Source of the DNA: Victivallales bacterium
Lineage (GTDB): Bacteria > Verrucomicrobiota > Lentisphaeria > Oligosphaerales > Oligosphaeraceae
Direction of reading: 5' to 3'
Length of the DNA: 6,089 nt
NCBI GenBank assembly: GCA_017963875.1
Contig: JAGCTA010000467.1
Coordinates: forward strand, 1-6,089
The position numbers and the translations under genes are program-made. The first letter of the stretch is position 1. The number at the start of each line of letters is the position of its first letter. The notes under the pieces were generated by a model. The model ran no database searches, was not told the DNA's origin, and worked only from the letters and a program-made list of their open reading frames with translations. Of the stretch, positions 5,943 to 6,089 are shown one piece after another.

Positions 5943-6089
5943 TTACCGTTTGACACGGGCATTTCCCTTCCAGATGCTCCAAACCTGGTCCTCATCGGCA
6001 GGCTGTGCATAGTCGGTGAGATGCGTCGTGGCGAGAGCGCCCGTCGCCCAGCCGAACTGAATCCACTTTTCGGGCTCCCAGCCTTTCAG
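5943..6089 (-). CDS. C-terminal end of a PfkB-family sugar kinase (possibly 2-keto-3-deoxygluconate kinase)
   Basis: The last 48 codons and the TAA stop of a gene entering from the right edge are visible. The peptide reads LKGWEPEKWIQFGWATGAL, then ATTHLTDYAQPADEDQVW, then SIWKGNARVKR. The final helix GWATGALATT resembles the C-terminal helix of ribokinase/PfkB sugar kinases, which follows the GAGD active-site motif. The ending ADEDQVWSIWKGNARVKR resembles C-termini I associate with bacterial PfkB kinases of the KDG kinase type. The nucleotide and sugar sites lie outside the window, so the substrate cannot be judged. The gene ends 18 bases before a clear terminator, so it is probably not co-transcribed with gpmI. 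Confidence 0.7.
   Translation of the reverse strand: MKGWEPEKWIQFGWATGALATTHLTDYAQPADEDQVWSIWKGNARVKR

Overview
The window is about 6 kb of ordinary bacterial chromosome. Every supported gene is on the minus strand, so transcription runs from high to low coordinates. In that order it holds: the C-terminal end of a PfkB-type sugar kinase (5943-6089); a complete 2,3-bisphosphoglycerate-independent phosphoglycerate mutase, gpmI (4109-5758); a stand-alone 5'-3' exonuclease of the DNA polymerase I N-terminal type (2801-3694); a secreted protein with a coiled-coil/TPR-like middle and an FGE/SUMF1-fold C-terminus (920-2611); and a secreted CsgG/LpoB-like protein cut by the left edge (1-806).

The organism is probably a Gram-negative-type bacterium with balanced base composition. 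FGE-fold proteins with Sec signals, CsgG/LpoB-like envelope proteins, a long plant-type GpmI and good Shine-Dalgarno sites together suggest the PVC group (Lentisphaerae, Kiritimatiellae, Verrucomicrobia). This is inferred from gene content and there is no marker gene that settles it.

Right part: the kinase gene is followed by a convincing intrinsic terminator, and gpmI then starts from its own probable promoter and a strong ribosome binding site. The ORF could extend 30 codons further upstream, but the site before position 5758 fixes the start of GpmI. The kinase and GpmI both serve sugar catabolism but appear to be separate transcripts.

Middle part: the 414 bp between gpmI and the exonuclease hold no credible gene. 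They carry a dense set of inverted repeats: a nested 76-bp palindrome, two strong short hairpins, and a tandem pair of about 28-bp units, the first with a perfect hairpin. Three of the hairpins have the same CTTCG apex on the plus strand (CGAAG on the minus strand). This looks like a REP- or MITE-like intergenic repeat and is the least explained part of the window.

Left part: the exonuclease is followed by an AT-rich 189-bp spacer with a possible promoter, then the two exported proteins 113 bp apart. Both look like cell-envelope proteins without an obvious enzyme activity: the FGE-fold protein lacks the catalytic cysteines, and the CsgG/LpoB-like protein appears to contain two copies of its domain. 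They may work together in the periplasm, but only proximity and export signals support this.
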